64,000 nucleotides of DNA from Epilithonimonas caeni DSM 17710 (GCF_000426465.1 NZ_KE384528.1:177698-241697), one strand, 5' to 3'. Counted from the stretch's first letter, positions 1-9,383 are shown. The notes: generated by a model not told the origin, from the sequence alone. A program made the numbers and translations.

Positions 1-675
1 TCCGCCAGTATTTAAACCTTTATCTCCGTTCCCTACTTTTTTATAATCTTTTGCAGGGATGAAAGGGAAAATTTTATCTCCGTTGGAAACTGCAATGATC
101 GAAGCTTCGAAACCTTGCAAAAACTCTTCTATAATGACCTGAATACCAGCATCACCGAAGATTCTTTTGATCATAAAGTCGTGAATCGTTCCTTCTGCTT
201 CTTCCAGATCCTCTGCAATTACAACACCTTTTCCACCAGCCAGACCACTTGCTTTGATAACAACAGGGAATTTTTGATTTTGAAGGTATTCCTTAGCATC
301 TGCATAAGAATCAAAGGTTACAGACTCAGCAGTTTTGATTCCGTAAGTTTTCATAAACTTCTTCGAAAATGCCTTACTTCCTTCCAATGACGCTGCTTTT
401 TTTGCAGGACCAAAAACCTTAAGGTCAACTTTTTTGAACTCATCCACGATTCCTTCTACAAGTGGTGCTTCCGGACCAACAATAGTCAAATCCACCTTAT
501 TCTTGATGGCAAAATCCCTAAGTAGGATGATATCTGTCTCGTTGATGTTTTCTCCTAATTTTTCGGTAGTGGCGTTTCCCGGCGCGAAAAACATCTTTGT
601 AATTCTGCCGTCCTCGCTAAGCTTGGTTGCTAAAGCCGAAGCACGACCACCATTTCCTACAATAAGTAATCTCAT
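1..675 (-). CDS. purD: Phosphoribosylamine-glycine ligase (GAR synthetase), 5' part, cut by window edge
   Basis: The first 225 codons of an ATP-grasp ligase that joins 5-phosphoribosylamine to glycine using ATP in purine synthesis; cytoplasmic. The ATG at 675 opens MRLLIVGNGGRASALA, the N-terminal nucleotide-fold start of PurD. VGPEAPLVEGIVDEF (about residues 66-80) and VVIKASGLAGGKGVV (about 138-152) are diagnostic PurD segments, the second being the glycine-rich ATP-grasp loop. The usual start motif is GNGGREHA; here RASA replaces REHA, which is common in flavobacteria. The gene runs off the left edge, so the C-terminal half is unseen. A TAAATTTG -7 box lies about 32 bp upstream. Confidence 0.95.
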   Translation of the reverse strand, partial: MRLLIVGNGGRASALATKLSEDGRITKMFFAPGNATTEKLGENINETDIILLRDFAIKNKVDLTIVGPEAPLVEGIVDEFKKVDLKVFGPAKKAASLEGSKAFSKKFMKTYGIKTAESVTFDSYADAKEYLQNQKFPVVIKASGLAGGKGVVIAEDLEEAEGTIHDFMIKRIFGDAGIQVIIEEFLQGFEASIIAVSNGDKIFPFIPAKDYKKVGNGDKGLNTGG

Positions 676-706
676 ATTATGTTTTCAGTTTAACTTTTTA
701 AAGTGC

Positions 707-714
707 CAAATTTA
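707..714 (-). promoter_or_regulatory. -7 promoter box for purD
   Basis: TAAATTTG on the minus strand matches the Bacteroidota -7 consensus TAnnTTTG, 32 bp upstream of the purD ATG. I see no clear -33 TTG at the preferred spacing. Confidence 0.5.
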
Positions 715-780
715 AGTTTTTTTGAGGACAAATCTTGTACCTAGTCCGATGTATTTTTCTTAAAAATTTATTAAAAAGTA

Positions 781-1497
781 TTATTCTGGCAACACCATTG
801 GAACTTCCATCAATAAAATTTCGGAATTTTCTTCAGCTTCCAAAACGAAACTTTCCGTATCCCAAATCCCGAAACCGTCTCTGTCATTAAGGATTTGGTC
901 GCCAATTTTCGCTTTCCCTTTGATGACAAAAACATAGACTCCGTTTCCTTCTTTTTTTATTTTATATTCTTTTGAAAAATCTTTATCAAATCTTGCCAAA
1001 CTGAACCAAGCATCCTGATGAATCCAAACACCTGCGTCATCTGCTTTTGGAGAAAGAATCTGCTGGAAATCATTTTTCACTGAGTTTTCTTCGATGCTGA
1101 TCTGGTCATATCTTGGCGTAACATCGGTTTTGTTTGGGATAATCCAGATCTGTAGAAATTTCACCGGTTGTTCGGTTGCATTTTCTTCGCTGTGCATAAT
1201 TCCTGTACCAGCAGACATCACTTGGATATCACCTTTTTTGATAATCCCGGAATTACCCATATTATCACCGTGTCTCAATTCGCCTTCCAAAGGAATTGAA
1301 ATGATTTCCATATCTCTATGCGGATGTCTCCCGAATCCCATTCCGCCTTCTACGAAATCATCATTCAAAACTCTAAGAACGCCGAAATGTGTTCTTTCCG
1401 GATTGTGATAATTGGCGAAATTAAAAGTATGATGACTTTTTAACCAACCGTGATTGGCGTAACCTCTGCTGTCGGATTTGTGATATACTGTTTTCAT
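781..1497 (-). CDS. Pirin family protein (YhhW-like bicupin)
   Basis: A 238-residue cytoplasmic bicupin of the pirin/YhhW family; some members act as quercetin 2,3-dioxygenases, but the physiological substrate is usually unknown. The metal site in the N-terminal cupin is intact: His58 and His60 (in GRHPHRDMEI), His102 and Glu104 (in GIMHSEEN). The second cupin (about 130-235) is degenerate, as is usual. Length fits the family (about 230-290). The gene is monocistronic: purD follows 105 bp downstream with its own promoter box, and the ilv operon terminator lies upstream. Confidence 0.9.
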   Translation of the reverse strand: MKTVYHKSDSRGYANHGWLKSHHTFNFANYHNPERTHFGVLRVLNDDFVEGGMGFGRHPHRDMEIISIPLEGELRHGDNMGNSGIIKKGDIQVMSAGTGIMHSEENATEQPVKFLQIWIIPNKTDVTPRYDQISIEENSVKNDFQQILSPKADDAGVWIHQDAWFSLARFDKDFSKEYKIKKEGNGVYVFVIKGKAKIGDQILNDRDGFGIWDTESFVLEAEENSEILLMEVPMVLPE

Positions 1498-1583
1498 AAG
1501 TGATGATCTATAATTGATTTTTTAATTACACAAATTTCCCACTTTGAAAACTCTTACACATTGACGTAGGATAAGAACAAAAA

Positions 1584-1603
1584 ACTCCGATGATTGTCGG
1601 AGT
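1584..1603 (-). terminator. Rho-independent terminator ending the ilv operon
   Basis: Read on the minus strand, ACTCCGA and TCGGAGT arms (7 bp, 6-nt loop) are followed by a run of Ts. It lies 46 bp after the ilvA stop and before pirin, so it closes the leftward ilv transcript. Confidence 0.75.
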
Positions 1604-1649
1604 CAGAAATATATATTTTAAGGCACAAAGATTTTAACTTGGTCAAATT

Positions 1650-2918
1650 TTAAACAAGCATATTCAGCACATCAGGATTATCATTAAGATAAGATTCAAA
1701 ATAACCAAGGTTTTGCATTCTCTGTTTCAAGCCATTAAAATCAGAAATACTGGAAAGTTCGATGCCAACGATTGCCAGCGCAGTTTCTCTTGAATTTTTC
1801 TTGGTATATTCAAAATGGGTGATGTCGTCATTTGAACCAAGGACATTCAGTACAAAATCTTTCAGAGAACCGGGACGCTGCGGAAATTTTACCATAAAAT
1901 AATGTTTCAGACCATTGTAAAGCAAAGCGCGTTCTTTGATTTCCTCCATTCTGGTAATATCATTGTTGCTTCCGCTGACGATGCAGACCACATTTTTACC
2001 TTTAATCTGAGTGCGATATTCTTCTAAAGCTGAAATAGACAACGCTCCGGCAGGTTCCAAAACAATTGCATCTTTGTTATAGAGTTGAAGAATCGTATCA
2101 CAAATCTTCCCTTCATCCACAGGAATGCAATCTGCAAGCGCATTTCTGCAAATCTCAAAAGTCAAATCCCCTACTCTTTTTACCGCTGCTCCATCTACAA
2201 AACCATCAACTTCCTGCAATTCTGTATTGAGATTATTATCGATGGAGGTTTTCATAGAAGGTGCTCCTTTTGGTTCAACTCCAATCAACTGCGTTTCTTT
2301 TGACAATTCTTTAAAAACAGTAGAAATTCCCGAAGCCAAACCACCACCGCCAATCGGAATGAAAACAAAATCTATATTTTCTTTTTGTTGTTCTAAAATT
2401 TCCAGTGCCAAAGTCGCCTGTCCTTCAATAATCTGAACATCATCAAAAGGATGAATAAAAGCTGCTCCCGAAGTTTGCGCAAATTCCAAGGCTGCATTTT
2501 TTGAAGCATCGAAAGTATCGCCGACCAATTTGATTTCGGCAAAGTTTCCGCCGAACATTTCGACTTGTTCCAGCTTTTGTTTCGGAGTTGTCACGGGCAT
2601 AAAAATCGTTCCTTTGATTTGTAGCTGTTTACAGGAAAAAGCCACTCCCTGAGCGTGATTTCCGGCGCTTGCACAGACTATTCCGTCCGAAGTTTTGCCT
2701 TCATTGAAAAGGTTTTTGATTTTATTGTAAGCCCCGCGCAATTTATATGACCTCACAGGTTGCAGGTCTTCTCTTTTGAGAAAAATATTTGCGCTAAATT
2801 TTTCTGACAAGCGGGCATTGTATTGCAATGGTGTGTAATTCACCACATTTTCTATACTTTTTTGGGCTTCTTTTACCGCTTCCAAGGTTGGAAATATCAT
2901 CGTTTCATTCATCTTCAT
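1650..2918 (-). CDS. ilvA: Threonine ammonia-lyase (threonine deaminase), biosynthetic
   Basis: PLP enzyme converting threonine to 2-oxobutyrate, the committed step to isoleucine. PLP lysine is Lys59 in SYKLRGA; SAGNHAQG (84-91) binds the substrate carboxylate and GGGGL (190-194) holds the PLP phosphate. A C-terminal regulatory ACT-like domain occupies about 330-420. At 422 residues it is the short form with one regulatory unit, against about 514 in E. coli. The ATG at 2918 is used; an in-frame ATG two codons later is equally possible. It is the last gene of the ilv operon, 251 bp after the ABC ATPase. Allosteric Ile inhibition is expected from the family, not shown here. Confidence 0.95.
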   Translation of the reverse strand: MKMNETMIFPTLEAVKEAQKSIENVVNYTPLQYNARLSEKFSANIFLKREDLQPVRSYKLRGAYNKIKNLFNEGKTSDGIVCASAGNHAQGVAFSCKQLQIKGTIFMPVTTPKQKLEQVEMFGGNFAEIKLVGDTFDASKNAALEFAQTSGAAFIHPFDDVQIIEGQATLALEILEQQKENIDFVFIPIGGGGLASGISTVFKELSKETQLIGVEPKGAPSMKTSIDNNLNTELQEVDGFVDGAAVKRVGDLTFEICRNALADCIPVDEGKICDTILQLYNKDAIVLEPAGALSISALEEYRTQIKGKNVVCIVSGSNNDITRMEEIKERALLYNGLKHYFMVKFPQRPGSLKDFVLNVLGSNDDITHFEYTKKNSRETALAIVGIELSSISDFNGLKQRMQNLGYFESYLNDNPDVLNMLV

Positions 2919-3030
2919 TTATATTACAGGTGTTTGATTTTTTATAGGTTAACTATTTTTGTTTTTCATTCTTAAATGAAATGCCTTTGTATATCTTTAA
3001 AAAATTATCATTTAAAAGGAAACTTTGTTT

Positions 3031-3112
3031 AACCTTGCGATAAAATTAAACGCAAAGACAGACAAAGAATTGATTTTCTATTCTCCAAAAATTAAGATAA
3101 ACAAAGGCGTTA
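3031..3112. repeat. CACAAAG-family dispersed repeat, degenerate copy
   Basis: AT-rich stretch with spaced CGCAAAG / ACAAAG / ACAAAGGCG words, matching repeats at 4661, 6532, 7309, 17108 and 32128. It sits upstream of ilvA in the 251-bp gap after the ABC ATPase gene; no gene or clear promoter is seen there. Confidence 0.45.
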
Positions 3113-3169
3113 CACTTATTTTCGAAATACAAAATTTTAACTTTGACAAATCAATTTCAATTAATATGA

Positions 3170-4636
3170 TTAATGTTTTAATAATTCAAATGAACTATTA
3201 ATTTTCACTTTTCCGTTTTCCAGAACGAGTTTGTGACTGAGTTTTTTTGGTAATTGAGATTCAAAATGTCCAACGTAAATCAACGATTGTCCCTGGCCTG
3301 CCAAATCATCAATTACCTGATTAAAATATTGTGTCTGTTCATTGTCCATTCCCTGACAAGGCTCATCAAGAATCAAAAGCTTTGGTTTTTTAATCAATGT
3401 CCTTGCGAGTAAAGCCAAACGTTGTTTCCCAAGCGGTAAAGTATTTAACTTCTTATTTTTATCATCTTTCAAATCGAAGAAATGCAGCATCTGCTCCAAT
3501 TGTTGTTGCTGACTAAAACTCAATTTCTGAAACAACGACATCGAATCAAAAAAACCGGAAGCAATGGTTTGTCCGACATTCGCATTCATATCGAAATACC
3601 AATGCAACTCAGGCGAAATCATTCCGATTTTTTCTTTAATGTCCCAGATACTTTCACCGCTTCCCCGCTTTTGCCCGAAAAGATAAATCTCATTGACATA
3701 AGCCTGCGGATGGTCACCATTCAACAAACTGAGCAATGTTGATTTTCCCGAGCCATTGTGACCCTGCAACAGCCATTGCTCACCGGAATTGACTTCCCAA
3801 TCGATATTTCTCAGTACTTGTTTTTCACCATAAGAAATATTGATATTTTCCAGTTTGATGAGACTTTCCTGTTCGTTTTCCTGATTGTCTTGAAGGAAAA
3901 AAGGAAGCGATTTTGGCATTCTTTCTTCGCCTTTGGAAAAGTCTTTTGGAGAGTTTCTGTGAACTAATTTTCCGTTTTCTATTTCTACAAAATACTGAAC
4001 ACTTTCAGGATATTCGACATCGTTATTTATCAAAATCAATGTGACATTTTCCTGAATTAAATTATCAAAAGCCTGATTCAAAAACTGTCTCGATTTGGTA
4101 TCCAACCCTGTGTAAGGCTGGTCGATAATCAGAACCTGAGGTTTTAGCCAAAGTGCTTTCAGTAATTGTAATTTCTTGTGTTCGCCGCTTGACAATTCTA
4201 TCAATTGCTGATTTTTAAAATTTTCAAATCCAAAAGGTTCTAAATAGGATTCCAAAATTCCAAAATCAAGATTTTCTTCTTTTCCAAAATGATTCAGCTC
4301 TGCAAAAACAGTGGGTGTATCATTTTTAGCAAATTGATTATATCGCTGTTGATAATAAAAATTGCGGTCGCCTTCCAGATTAGTGAACTGAAACCAATTG
4401 GAAACGTACAGAACTTTCCTCTTCAAGTTTAAATTTTCATTAAAATTGACCTCAAATTTTCCTTCAAAATTTTTGATTTCTCCGGAAATGATTTTGGCTA
4501 AGGTTGTTTTCCCGCTTCCGCTTAATCCGCCTAACATCCAGCATTCCCCGGAAGATATTTCCCAGTCGAAATGGTTCAGTATGGGTTTATCATACTGGAA
4601 ATTCAGGTTTGAAATGTGGATGATTGGGGTTGACAT
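3170..4636 (-). CDS. Double ATP-binding-cassette protein, ModF/PhrA-like
   Basis: A 488-residue soluble protein with two complete ABC domains and no membrane segment. Domain 1: Walker A GGLSGSGKTT (36-45), signature LSSGEHKKL (from 148), Walker B IIDQP (170-174). Domain 2: Walker A GHNGSGKST (292-300), signature-like LPLGKQRL (from 400), Walker B LILDEP (421-426). The layout resembles E. coli ModF, whose function is poorly defined. Domain 1 has Gln173 where the catalytic Glu is expected, and the signature of domain 2 is not canonical, so the two ATP sites are probably unequal. It lies inside the ilv operon between ilvC and ilvA, 306 and 251 bp from them. A role in amino-acid synthesis is not evident. 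Confidence 0.85.
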   Translation of the reverse strand: MSTPIIHISNLNFQYDKPILNHFDWEISSGECWMLGGLSGSGKTTLAKIISGEIKNFEGKFEVNFNENLNLKRKVLYVSNWFQFTNLEGDRNFYYQQRYNQFAKNDTPTVFAELNHFGKEENLDFGILESYLEPFGFENFKNQQLIELSSGEHKKLQLLKALWLKPQVLIIDQPYTGLDTKSRQFLNQAFDNLIQENVTLILINNDVEYPESVQYFVEIENGKLVHRNSPKDFSKGEERMPKSLPFFLQDNQENEQESLIKLENINISYGEKQVLRNIDWEVNSGEQWLLQGHNGSGKSTLLSLLNGDHPQAYVNEIYLFGQKRGSGESIWDIKEKIGMISPELHWYFDMNANVGQTIASGFFDSMSLFQKLSFSQQQQLEQMLHFFDLKDDKNKKLNTLPLGKQRLALLARTLIKKPKLLILDEPCQGMDNEQTQYFNQVIDDLAGQGQSLIYVGHFESQLPKKLSHKLVLENGKVKINSSFELLKH

Positions 4637-4660
4637 TATTTAAGTTTTTTGAATCAATTT

Positions 4661-4735
4661 TGAACACAAAGTGCACAAAGATTTTTTATTAACTAACTGC
4701 TTTAAGTTCACAAAGCCGCTTCGCTTAGAAAAGGT
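4661..4735. repeat. CACAAAG-family dispersed repeat
   Basis: Contains AACACAAAGTGCACAAAG, a T-rich spacer, then TTAAGTTCACAAAGCCGCT. The same order of words recurs at 6532, 7309 and 17108. It lies directly upstream of the ABC gene start. Confidence 0.6.
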
Positions 4736-4837
4736 TTTGCATATAATTTGTCTTTCCGTAGGAATCTAGACTTAGTATTTTAAAATTATTGCTGAGATTT
4801 CTACGAAATGACAAAAATGCTGTTGGTTTTAAACATC

Positions 4838-4932
4838 GAATTGCTCGCAACCCGACTTGAGCGGAAATCCTTTTTACGCAACGAAGTGGAGTGAAAAGAT
4901 TGGGAGCGGAAGGCGGATTAAGTTGCCCAAAT
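4838..4932 (+). repeat. Dispersed ~100-bp repeat, copy R1
   Basis: Begins GAATTGCTCGCAACCCGACTT and ends GGCGGATTAAGTTGCCCAAA, with ATCCTTTTT and AAAAGAT as inverted inner arms around a short variable loop. Near-identical ends occur in copy R6 (60178-60300). The GGATTAAG end abuts the ilvC stop codon. Confidence 0.75.
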
Positions 4933-4942
4933 CATTATTATT

Positions 4943-6424
4943 TTAAACAGTTTTGATGGACTTCATAGCCGTCATTGCAGAGCGCAGTTTTCTACCGACA
5001 ATTTCTACCGGATGATTTCTCAAAACATCGTTCACATAAACCAATTGAGCGTTGTCAACCGAAGTTTTTTTGCCTTCGTTGAAGTCTTTTCCAACCAAAT
5101 CTGTATCCACCGACTTCATAAAATCTGCCAACAAAGGTTTGCAAGCCTGGTCGAACAGGTAACAGCCGTATTCTGCAGTGTCGGAAATCACACGATTCAT
5201 CTCGAACAGTTTTTTTCGTGCGATGGTATTGGCAATCAAAGGGGTTTCGTGAAGCGATTCGTAATAAGCGGATTCCGGCTTGATTCCGGCTTCAACCATT
5301 GTTTCAAAAGCCAGTTCAACACCCGCTCTGATGAAGGCCGACATCAAAAGATAATTGTCAAAATATTCCTGCTCCTCGATTTTCACATCACCTGCCGGTG
5401 TTTTTTCAAAAGCTGTTTCTCCTGTTTCTGCACGCCATTTCAAAAGGTTGGCATCACCATTTGCCCAGTCTTCCATCATTGTTTTGGAAAATTCGCCGGA
5501 GATGATATCGTCCTGGTGCTTTTGGAAAAGCGGGCGCATAATATCTTTCAGTTTTTCTGACAATTCAAAGGCTTTTAGTTTCGCAGGGTTAGAAAGTCTG
5601 TCCAGCATTCCGCTTACACCGCCGTGTTTCAAGGCTTCTGTAATGACCTCAACACCGTATTGAACCAATTTGGAAGCGTAACCTGCATCAATTCCTTTTT
5701 CGACCATTTTGTCAAACGAAAGAATAGAACCTGTCTGCAAAAGTCCGCACAAAATCGTCTGTTCTCCCATCAAATCGGACTTCACTTCTGCCACGAAAGA
5801 GGATTTCAAAACACCGGCTTTGTGACCGCCTGTTCCTACACAATATGCTTTTGCTTCTGCCCAGCCTTTTCCCTGAGGGTCATTTTCAGGATGAACGGCA
5901 ATCAGCGTCGGAACACCGAAACCTCGCAGATATTCGGCACGAACTTCGGAACCCGGGCATTTTGGAGCGACCATAATTACCGTCAAATCTTTACGAATCT
6001 GCATCCCTTCTTCCACGATATTGAAGCCGTGTGAATAGGACAATGTCGCACCCTGTTTCATCAAAGGCTGAACCGCATTGATTACCGAAGTGTGTTGCTT
6101 GTCAGGCGTTAAATTGATGACCAAATCTGCAGTGGGAATCAGTTCTTCGTAAGTTCCGACTTTGAAATTATTTTCGGTTGCGTTTTTCCACGAATCTCTC
6201 TTTTCGTCGATTGCTTCCTGGCGTAGTGCGTAAGAAACATCTAGTCCGCTGTCTCTGAGATTCAGACCTTGATTCAGCCCCTGAGCGCCGCAGCCAACCA
6301 CTACGATTTTCTTTCCTTTCAATGCAGAAACGCCATCAGAAAACTCTGAACTGTCCATAAATTCCGCCTGTCCTAACTGATGCAACTGGTCTCTGAGTGA
6401 TAAGGTATTGAAATAATTTGCCAT
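4943..6424 (-). CDS. ilvC: Ketol-acid reductoisomerase, class II (long form)
   Basis: NADPH- and Mg-dependent enzyme that rearranges and reduces acetolactate or acetohydroxybutyrate, the second common step of Val/Ile synthesis. The Rossmann fingerprint [10 protein letters not shown] is at 44-53. At 493 residues it is the long class II form, with a duplicated knotted C-terminal domain like the E. coli enzyme, rather than the roughly 330-residue class I form. It is fifth in the operon after ilvN; the 245-bp gap between them carries a heptamer array and a CACAAAG-family repeat. Repeat R1 follows directly after the stop. Confidence 0.97.
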   Translation of the reverse strand: MANYFNTLSLRDQLHQLGQAEFMDSSEFSDGVSALKGKKIVVVGCGAQGLNQGLNLRDSGLDVSYALRQEAIDEKRDSWKNATENNFKVGTYEELIPTADLVINLTPDKQHTSVINAVQPLMKQGATLSYSHGFNIVEEGMQIRKDLTVIMVAPKCPGSEVRAEYLRGFGVPTLIAVHPENDPQGKGWAEAKAYCVGTGGHKAGVLKSSFVAEVKSDLMGEQTILCGLLQTGSILSFDKMVEKGIDAGYASKLVQYGVEVITEALKHGGVSGMLDRLSNPAKLKAFELSEKLKDIMRPLFQKHQDDIISGEFSKTMMEDWANGDANLLKWRAETGETAFEKTPAGDVKIEEQEYFDNYLLMSAFIRAGVELAFETMVEAGIKPESAYYESLHETPLIANTIARKKLFEMNRVISDTAEYGCYLFDQACKPLLADFMKSVDTDLVGKDFNEGKKTSVDNAQLVYVNDVLRNHPVEIVGRKLRSAMTAMKSIKTV

Positions 6425-6430
6425 ATTTTT

Positions 6431-6465
6431 AAGTAAAAAGTAAAAAGTATCAAGTAAAAAGATTA
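6431..6465 (+). repeat. Five tandem 7-bp units upstream of ilvC
   Basis: AAGTAAA, AAGTAAA, AAGTATC, AAGTAAA and AAGATTA follow each other without gaps just upstream of the ilvC ATG. The exact 7-bp period is shared with arrays at 47320, 53719, 53826 and 63423. Confidence 0.75.
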
Positions 6466-6531
6466 CCGTAACTACTTTTTAGGATTAATATTTTTTTGAT
6501 TTTTAAATTCTATTTTGAATATTTATTGAAA

Positions 6532-6659
6532 ATTAAACACAAAGCGCACAAAGTTTTTTTAACAATTGAATGTTTTTAAGTTCACAAATCGAAGATTCAT
6601 CGATTTCTTTGAATTCAATAAAAACTTTGAGATAAAGGCGCTTAAGCTCAACAAAGTTT
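6532..6659. repeat. CACAAAG-family dispersed repeat, longer copy
   Basis: TTAAACACAAAGCGCACAAAG, spacer, TTAAGTTCACAAA, then GAGATAAAGGCGCTTAAG and CAACAAAGTTTG. It fills the space between the ilvN stop and the heptamer array before ilvC. Confidence 0.6.
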
Positions 6660-6669
6660 GATTGTTTAT

Positions 6670-7260
6670 TTACATTGTGAAAACATCGTCTCTTTTATCG
6701 AGATATTCGTTTTCAATAAGTTCGGGAGATGGTTCTCTTTTTTCAAACTCGAGGACTTTTTCGTGGATTCCTGCGCTGTTTTTGATGATAGCGATTCTTG
6801 CTCCACGCACGAATTCGATGAGTCCGTATTTGTTAAGCTCTTCAGTTAACCGGTCGATTTCTTCCCGATGTCCTGCCGTTTCAAAAACGATGTAATCCTG
6901 ACGAATCACAACTGTAGATGCGCCATACTGACGAAGCAATCGTTCTACATAGACCTTTTCTGTCACCACATTTGCGGGAACTTTGTAAAGTGCCTGTTCC
7001 TGCCAGACAATCTCATCATCTGTATTGAAATAAGCTTTCAGAATGTCGATTTGTTTTTCCAGCTGACGGCAGAGTTTTCTCACGACTTCTTCGGTTTCAT
7101 TAATGAGAATTGTGAATCTGTGAATACCTTCCACCTCGGAAGGAGACGTATTCAAACTCTCAATATTGATTTTTCTTCGTGAAAAAATCCCTGAAATTCT
7201 GCCAATTAATCCAACAGAATTTTCGGTGTATAATGTGATGGTAAATTCTTGTTTTTCCAT
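6670..7260 (-). CDS. ilvN: Acetolactate synthase small (regulatory) subunit
   Basis: Regulatory subunit that binds the IlvB catalytic subunit and confers valine feedback inhibition. The N-terminal ACT domain begins EFTITLYTENSVGLIGRISG; the continuation NIESLNTSPSEVEGIHRFTI is typical of bacteroidete IlvN. Total 196 residues with a C-terminal ACT-like half. The reading frame is open up to 7326, but I choose the ATG at 7260: the family homology starts there, and the extra 22 codons fall partly in a dispersed repeat (7309-7389). It follows ilvB by 187 bp. Confidence 0.93.
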   Translation of the reverse strand: MEKQEFTITLYTENSVGLIGRISGIFSRRKINIESLNTSPSEVEGIHRFTILINETEEVVRKLCRQLEKQIDILKAYFNTDDEIVWQEQALYKVPANVVTEKVYVERLLRQYGASTVVIRQDYIVFETAGHREEIDRLTEELNKYGLIEFVRGARIAIIKNSAGIHEKVLEFEKREPSPELIENEYLDKRDDVFTM

Positions 7261-7308
7261 TTTATGATAAGTTAAAGCTCCAAAAAGTTGGAAATATTTT
7301 GCAGATTT

Positions 7309-7389
7309 TTTAAACGCAAAGTCCACAAAGTTTTTTTATTTAATTCAATGTTTTAAAGTTCGCAAAGGCGTAAAACTTAGCAAAGTTTA
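7309..7389. repeat. CACAAAG-family dispersed repeat between ilvB and ilvN
   Basis: TAAACGCAAAGTCCACAAAG, T/A-rich spacer, AAAGTTCGCAAAGGCG, TAAAACTTAGCAAAG. Same word order as the copy at 17108. It creates a false N-terminal extension of ilvN. Confidence 0.65.
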
Positions 7390-7447
7390 TTAGAACTGAT
7401 AATCTATTTCCTAGTCTCTTTGAATTATTTTATAAATAATTATAAAT

Positions 7448-9190
7448 TTATTTAAGTCTGATTTCTGATACCGAAGTCCCCTGAGCTACCATTGGAAAAA
7501 CGTTATTTTCTTTCCCAACCATTACTTCCAAAAGATAAGCTCCATCGTGATTTATCATTGTTTCCAAAGCTGTTTTGAGGTCTTTTCTTTCTGATATTTT
7601 TTGTCCATCGATGTAATAACCTTTTGCAACGGCTACAAAATCCGGGCTCGTAATATTTACAAAAGAGTAACGCCTGTCGTGGAACAGCTGTTGCCATTGT
7701 CTTACCATTCCGAGGAATTCATTGTTTAGAATCAGGATTTTGACCTTCGCTCCGAACTGCATAATGGTTCCTAATTCCTGCAACGTCATCTGGAATCCGC
7801 CATCTCCAATGATTGCAACCACTGTTTTTTCTGGTGCGCCATACCAAGCGCCGATTGCAGCCGGCAAACCAAATCCCATTGTTCCCAATCCGCCTGAGGT
7901 TACACTGGATTTAGAATTATTGAATTGAGCATATCGACACGCCACCATCTGATGCTGACCAACATCGGTTGTGATTATTGCATCGCCATTTGTTAATTCA
8001 TTCAAAACTTTGATAACCTCTCCCATTGTCATTACATCGGTTGTGGGATTCAGTTCATTTTGAATGACCTCTTTGATTTCTTCTTTTTCCAACTCACGGA
8101 ATTTTTCCAACCAAGCTGAATGGTCGTTTTCTTTGAGAAGCGCTGTCAGCATCGGAAGTGTCTTTTTACAATTTCCCCAAACCGGAACGGTGGTCTTCAC
8201 ATTTTTATCAATTTCAGCCGGGTCAATATCAAGATGAATGATTTTCGCTTGTTTCGCATACTTATCCAAACGACCTGTAACCCTATCATCGAAACGCATT
8301 CCGACCGCAATCAGAACATCGCATTCGTTGGTCATTACATTGGGTGCGTAATTGCCGTGCATTCCCAGCATTCCGACGTGTAGCTTGTGGCTGGTTGGGA
8401 GCGCACTCAATCCCATTACAGTTGCTGCCGCAGGAAGATTGATTTTTTCAATAAATGCTTTGAATTCTTCTTCGGCTTTTCCCAAAATCACCCCTTGTCC
8501 AAACAGAACAAATGGCTTTTTTGCCTGATTAATCAATTCTGCGGCCTGTTCGATATATTCATTTCTGATTTCCGGCTCCGGGCGGTAACTTCTGATATGA
8601 TTGCATTTTTTATACCCCGAATATTCGAATAATTGCAACTGGGCATTTTTGGTAATATCAATCAAAACCGGACCTGGTCGACCCGTACCTGCGATATGAA
8701 AAGCTTTGGCAATTGCTTCCGGGATTTCGGTTGCATCGGTTACCTGATAATTCCATTTGGTAACCGGCGTTGTGATATTGATGACATCGGTTTCCTGGAA
8801 AGCATCCGTTCCTAAAAGCGAGGCAAAAACCTGACCTGTAATACAAACAATCGGATTGCTGTCTATCATTGCATCCGCTAAACCTGTCACCAGATTGGTT
8901 GCTCCCGGACCACTGGTTGCAAATACAACCCCCGTTTTTCCGGAAGTTCTTGCAAATCCCTGTGCAGCGTGAATGGCACCTTGCTCGTGTCGAACCAAAA
9001 TATGTTTCAGTTTTTCGGAATAGTCGTACAAAGCATCATAAATCGGCATAATTGCGCCACCGGGATAACCGAAAACTGTATGTACATTTTCCTGCAACAG
9101 AGCTTCTAAAACGGCTTTGGAACCGGATATTTCTACTGGTTTCGGTTGCTCTAATTCTGTGTTTTCTACTTGTGAAATGGTATTATTCAT
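7448..9190 (-). CDS. ilvB: Acetolactate synthase large (catalytic) subunit
   Basis: ThDP/FAD enzyme condensing pyruvate with pyruvate or 2-oxobutyrate, the first common step for Val and Ile. The activating glutamate is Glu69 in RHEQGAIHAAQGFAR. The ThDP/Mg motif starts with GDGG at 462 and ends with the NN near 489-490, followed by GMVRQWQ. At 580 residues the length is normal and all three domains are present. It lies between ilvD (333 bp upstream) and ilvN. Confidence 0.97.
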   Translation of the reverse strand: MNNTISQVENTELEQPKPVEISGSKAVLEALLQENVHTVFGYPGGAIMPIYDALYDYSEKLKHILVRHEQGAIHAAQGFARTSGKTGVVFATSGPGATNLVTGLADAMIDSNPIVCITGQVFASLLGTDAFQETDVINITTPVTKWNYQVTDATEIPEAIAKAFHIAGTGRPGPVLIDITKNAQLQLFEYSGYKKCNHIRSYRPEPEIRNEYIEQAAELINQAKKPFVLFGQGVILGKAEEEFKAFIEKINLPAAATVMGLSALPTSHKLHVGMLGMHGNYAPNVMTNECDVLIAVGMRFDDRVTGRLDKYAKQAKIIHLDIDPAEIDKNVKTTVPVWGNCKKTLPMLTALLKENDHSAWLEKFRELEKEEIKEVIQNELNPTTDVMTMGEVIKVLNELTNGDAIITTDVGQHQMVACRYAQFNNSKSSVTSGGLGTMGFGLPAAIGAWYGAPEKTVVAIIGDGGFQMTLQELGTIMQFGAKVKILILNNEFLGMVRQWQQLFHDRRYSFVNITSPDFVAVAKGYYIDGQKISERKDLKTALETMINHDGAYLLEVMVGKENNVFPMVAQGTSVSEIRLK

Positions 9191-9215
9191 TTTAATATTT
9201 TTTCCTTAGAAAGTT

Positions 9216-9358
9216 GAACCCTTCGGGTTCTGATTTATTTGGTTTTCTTTCCATAGGTTTCACCTACGGCTACTGATATTGAATCCTTCGGATTCGTTTT
9301 GAGTTTTTTTCCTGTTTTCAAATTTCACCTCTAGATTTATATTAAATCCTTCGGATTC
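9216..9358. repeat. Three small TTCG-loop palindromes between ilvD and ilvB
   Basis: GAACCCTTCGGGTTC (9216-9230), GAATCCTTCGGATTC (9281-9295) and AAATCCTTCGGATTC (9344-9358) are near-identical mini-hairpins spaced about 65 bp apart in the 333-bp ilvD-ilvB gap. None is followed by a strong U tract in the direction of transcription, so they look like processing or stability elements or mobile mini-palindromes rather than terminators. Confidence 0.6.
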
Positions 9359-9383
9359 TAGTTAAAACATTATTTTGGAACGC

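Noticed and set aside
5012-5560. 182-codon frame on the plus strand
   Set aside because: Antisense shadow of ilvC; rich in Cys, Phe and His runs with no family likeness.
7261-7326. N-terminal extension of IlvN
   Set aside because: Homology begins at the ATG at 7260, and the extension derives in part from a dispersed repeat.
9216-9358. TTCG mini-palindromes as terminators
   Set aside because: There is no U tract after them in the direction of transcription, and terminating there would silence ilvB.
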